This document shows positions 7,582-9,239 of a stretch of DNA of 9,239 nucleotides, one piece after another. Origin of the DNA: Bacillota bacterium (GTDB taxonomy: Bacteria > Bacillota > Clostridia > Acetivibrionales > DSM-2933); NCBI GenBank assembly GCA_030705945.1, contig JAUZPS010000152.1:1-9239 (forward strand). The letters run 5' to 3'. The translations under genes were made by a program, and so were the position numbers. The first letter of the stretch is position 1; each line of letters begins with the position of its first letter. The notes beneath the pieces are model-generated. The model did not search any database and had not been told where the DNA came from. It was given only the letters and a program-made list of their open reading frames with translations.

Positions 7582-8526
7582 CTATTTAATGGGTATATTA
7601 AATATTGTTCCTCCACCGTTTCCGGTTATATATTGCGGCATCTGGCCGTTCCACTTCTCAATTGCTTTTTGGGTAACATCAAGCTCTTTTAATTTAATCT
7701 GCTGCTGTATTGTCTCAGCTTGAATTTTTACGGCTTCCGCATCAGCTTTGGCTTTGGATACATTTCTTTCATTTTCGTTTTTCTGAGTTACCAATGCCTG
7801 GGCTGATTTAAATTTTTCGTCGATAGCCTTCTGAATTTCCGCATTGAGATAGGAGAGTTCGCCTTTTAATCCTATTACGGTTATGGTAATGCCTCGATCT
7901 CTAAAATACTGAATAGTATTATCCCGTACATTCTTCATAATCTCATCTTTTTTGAGAAGAATATCGTCGAGGGTAAGCTTTGAACACTGCTCAACAAACG
8001 TTGATTCGATACGGGCTCTAATCTCACTGTCCATAATTTCAGATAAAGGTTTGTTGTTGTAGCGATAAAGAAACCTTACAGCATCACTTTCATCAATTTG
8101 CGCCGAGCAGTTCATCCTTGCCATAAAACCAATACTTTCCTTGCTTTCGGCTATGATACCTTCGTTTTTGGTTGAGGTGCCTGTAGTTGGAGATTCAGTC
8201 CATTCCCTGGTTTCTGGCTTTCTTTCTACAATAACCAACCTCATTGTTGGTATGTATCTGCCGTTACTTGGAACTCTTCCTTCTTGGAGCCATCTATGAG
8301 GAATCTGTATTTGTTTTGTTGCTACTTTCGCGTTTTGCAGAAATGCTTCAGACATAAATTCTTTCTGATCCGAAGTTTTTCCATCTAGTGGTATAAGGAA
8401 TGCAGTCTGAGAAGATTCAACAGTAACTATTTCAGGTTTATCATAGGGTCTGCATCCTGAGACTGCAACAATTATCACTACTACCAGAACAATTAAAGCT
8501 ACTACAGCTGTTATTACTTTTTTCAT
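7582..8526 (-). CDS. Membrane-anchored SPFH/Band 7 (prohibitin-like) protein
   Basis: 314 residues. A hydrophobic N-terminal segment (4-22) ends in VSGC with Cys25, which fits a lipobox; it could be a lipoprotein or a single-helix anchor. Residues about 30-220 look like an SPFH/Band 7 domain, starting ESSQTAFLIPLDG and including KPETREWTESPTTGTS. Residues about 225-290 are a charged, Ala/Lys/Glu/Gln-rich coiled coil (AEIQKAIDEKFKSAQA, KAKADAEAVKIQAETIQQQ), followed by the prohibitin-like tail KWNGQMPQYITGNGGG. Family members form large membrane-bound oligomers that organise membrane proteins and proteases; its partner here is unknown. AGAGGGGG at 8536-8543 is its ribosome site. It starts 2 nt after the stop of the upstream small membrane protein, so translation is probably coupled. 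The TREWT-type subgroup may also occur in large phages, but nothing else here looks phage-like. Confidence 0.82.
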   Translation of the reverse strand: MKKVITAVVALIVLVVVIIVAVSGCRPYDKPEIVTVESSQTAFLIPLDGKTSDQKEFMSEAFLQNAKVATKQIQIPHRWLQEGRVPSNGRYIPTMRLVIVERKPETREWTESPTTGTSTKNEGIIAESKESIGFMARMNCSAQIDESDAVRFLYRYNNKPLSEIMDSEIRARIESTFVEQCSKLTLDDILLKKDEIMKNVRDNTIQYFRDRGITITVIGLKGELSYLNAEIQKAIDEKFKSAQALVTQKNENERNVSKAKADAEAVKIQAETIQQQIKLKELDVTQKAIEKWNGQMPQYITGNGGGTIFNIPIK

Positions 8527-8528
8527 AA

Positions 8529-8792
8529 TTAAAATCCCCCTCTGAGTTTTTTATAAAATCTTTTTATTTCAGCAATAAACAATAAAATACAAAGTATAAG
8601 AGGTACTATCCAAAGCCAGTTCCAGATAAACTGATAAAGGGAAAAGTCCGTAAATGCTGCGGAACTGTCTTGAAATTGACCAAGCGCCTGCTTGTTTGTC
8701 AGAACAGGCTTAAAAATGCTGTGAGAAACAACGTAAGCGGTCCATAATATTACTCCAAGTATACTTTTAAAAACAAATCTGCCATTTTTCAT
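8529..8792 (-). CDS. Small two-helix membrane protein, unknown function
   Basis: 87 residues from the ATG at 8792. A TTG start at 8819 is possible, but GGAGGT at 8798-8803 lies 5 nt before the ATG and inside the longer version, so the ATG is preferred. Two predicted membrane helices span about residues 7-27 (FVFKSILGVILWTAYVVSHS) and 54-75 (FIWNWLWIVPLILCILLFIA). Between them is a polar loop with LTNKQALGQFQDSSAAFTDF, and a basic tail EIKRFYKKLRGGF follows. I recognise no family. Its stop is 2 nt from the SPFH start and its last codons contain the SPFH ribosome site, so the two proteins are probably made together and may interact in the membrane. Confidence 0.75.
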   Translation of the reverse strand: MKNGRFVFKSILGVILWTAYVVSHSIFKPVLTNKQALGQFQDSSAAFTDFSLYQFIWNWLWIVPLILCILLFIAEIKRFYKKLRGGF

Positions 8793-8818
8793 ATCCGACC
8801 TCCATAATAAATAATTCA

Positions 8819-8832
8819 ATACAATATTGTAT
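8819..8832. promoter_or_regulatory. Perfect 14-bp palindrome in the leader of the small-membrane-protein/SPFH operon
   Basis: ATACAATATTGTAT is fully self-complementary and lies just downstream of the predicted transcription start and 16 bp before the ribosome site. It could be a repressor site; AT-rich palindromes of this size also arise by chance. Confidence 0.3.
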
Positions 8833-8858
8833 GTAGAGCAGTAAACTATGTTGTATTA

Positions 8859-8887
8859 ATATTACTGCATTTATTGTGTTTAATCAA
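8859..8887 (-). promoter_or_regulatory. Likely promoter of the small-membrane-protein/SPFH operon
   Basis: Minus-strand TTGATT (8882-8887), a 17-bp spacer and TAATAT (8859-8864) make a good sigma-A match, with start near 8852 and a leader of about 60 nt. An inverted repeat GCAGTAA (8838-8844) / TTACTGC (8862-8868) spans from inside the -10 to beyond the start site, where a repressor would block initiation. Confidence 0.5.
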
Positions 8888-9019
8888 ACCTTAAATTAAG
8901 TTAGAGTAGATACAAAATAATTGTTTAATAAAAGTTAGATTTAAGGGGGAGATCTTTCTATAAATATCTTCTGTTTTCTTGATTTTTCTTTAAATTTTAC
9001 ACATAACGGATTATATGTG

Positions 9020-9048
9020 TCGATATGGATCTGTTAATTTAATATAAT
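9020..9048 (+). promoter_or_regulatory. Possible plus-strand promoter in front of the long hairpin
   Basis: TCGATA (9020-9025), a 17-bp spacer and a perfect TATAAT (9043-9048). Initiation would fall near 9055, at the first bases of the long hairpin. The -35 matches only 4 of 6 positions, so this is tentative. The bases 8889-9019 hold only a minor 7-bp hairpin (8999-9005 with 9014-9020) and no gene that I can see. Confidence 0.35.
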
Positions 9049-9052
9049 CTGT

Positions 9053-9151
9053 ATAAAAAGCACTATTAATCTTACATTTGACGGAGCAAAATAACGAACG
9101 CTTTAACGTTATTTTGCGATAGGCAAATGTAAAAGATTAATTGCTTTTTAT
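9053..9151. repeat. 99-bp imperfect inverted repeat / long hairpin, possible small RNA or MITE
   Basis: Four paired blocks stack in register: 9053-9062 with 9142-9151, 9065-9071 with 9135-9141, 9072-9080 with 9124-9132, and 9086-9096 with 9107-9117. That makes 37 base pairs around the 10-nt loop AACGCTTTAA. The breaks are 2-nt bulges and one ACGGA/GATAGG internal loop. It ends in TTTTT on the plus strand and begins with AAAAA, so it could terminate transcription in both directions. No gene in the window runs into it from the left. It has no coding capacity. A short non-coding RNA, a miniature transposon or a bidirectional terminator for an unseen gene on the right are all possible. Confidence 0.6.
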
Positions 9152-9187
9152 CTGGATCAAAGTTTTTGTGTACGTCTAAATAAAATA

Positions 9188-9232
9188 ACCAAATGCGAAA
9201 TGAGCCTAATTTCATGCCATTTCGCATTTGGT
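9188..9232. repeat. Perfect 15-bp stem-loop near the right edge
   Basis: ACCAAATGCGAAATG (9188-9202) and CATTTCGCATTTGGT (9218-9232) pair without mismatch around a 15-nt loop. No T-run longer than three follows in the seven bases left, so it does not look like a plain terminator. It may be the terminator-like end of a gene beyond the window, an operator, or a partner of the hairpin 37 bp to its left. Confidence 0.6.
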
Positions 9233-9239
9233 AGATTTA

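Noticed and set aside
1..9239. CRISPR array, tRNA, rRNA or integrase
   Set aside because: No regularly spaced repeats, cloverleaf, rRNA signature or recombinase coding sequence was seen on either strand.

Overview
The window looks like a low-GC Firmicutes chromosome, most likely from the class Clostridia. The grounds are AT-rich intergenic DNA, strong AGGAGG-type ribosome binding sites, sigma-A-like promoters, a single-chain 1258-residue PurL, and an XRE-cupin regulator placed in front of an acyl-CoA synthetase. This is inferred from sequence style alone; no genus can be named.

Layout: positions 1-1628 (minus) hold an AMP-forming acyl-CoA synthetase that runs off the left edge just after its catalytic lysine. 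Just upstream of it in transcription is an XRE-cupin regulator (1694-2248, minus), and the two probably form an operon. A 319-bp gap (2249-2567) carries a 12-bp inverted repeat and a 71-bp element with IS-like inverted ends. Next is a LysR-type regulator (2568-3458, minus), divergent from purL (3700-7476, plus). Their 241-bp shared intergenic region holds overlapping divergent promoters centred on a 20-bp palindrome. It also holds an unusual purL leader in which one segment can pair perfectly with either of two others. PurL is complete and its catalytic residues are visible.

Past a stem-loop terminator at 7538-7567, a two-gene minus-strand unit encodes a small two-helix membrane protein (8529-8792) and a membrane-anchored SPFH/Band 7 protein (7582-8526), with a 2-nt gap between them. 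The last 447 bp (8793-9239) contain no convincing protein gene. They hold the promoter of that unit with symmetric sites around it, a plus-strand promoter-like sequence, a long imperfect hairpin of about 37 base pairs, and a perfect 15-bp hairpin.

The genes fall into three unrelated jobs: acyl-CoA formation with its own regulator, step four of de novo purine synthesis next to a LysR regulator, and a membrane-scaffold pair. The best candidates for something undescribed are the purL leader, the hairpin pair at the right edge, and the SPFH/small-membrane-protein pair. None of them is proven by sequence alone.
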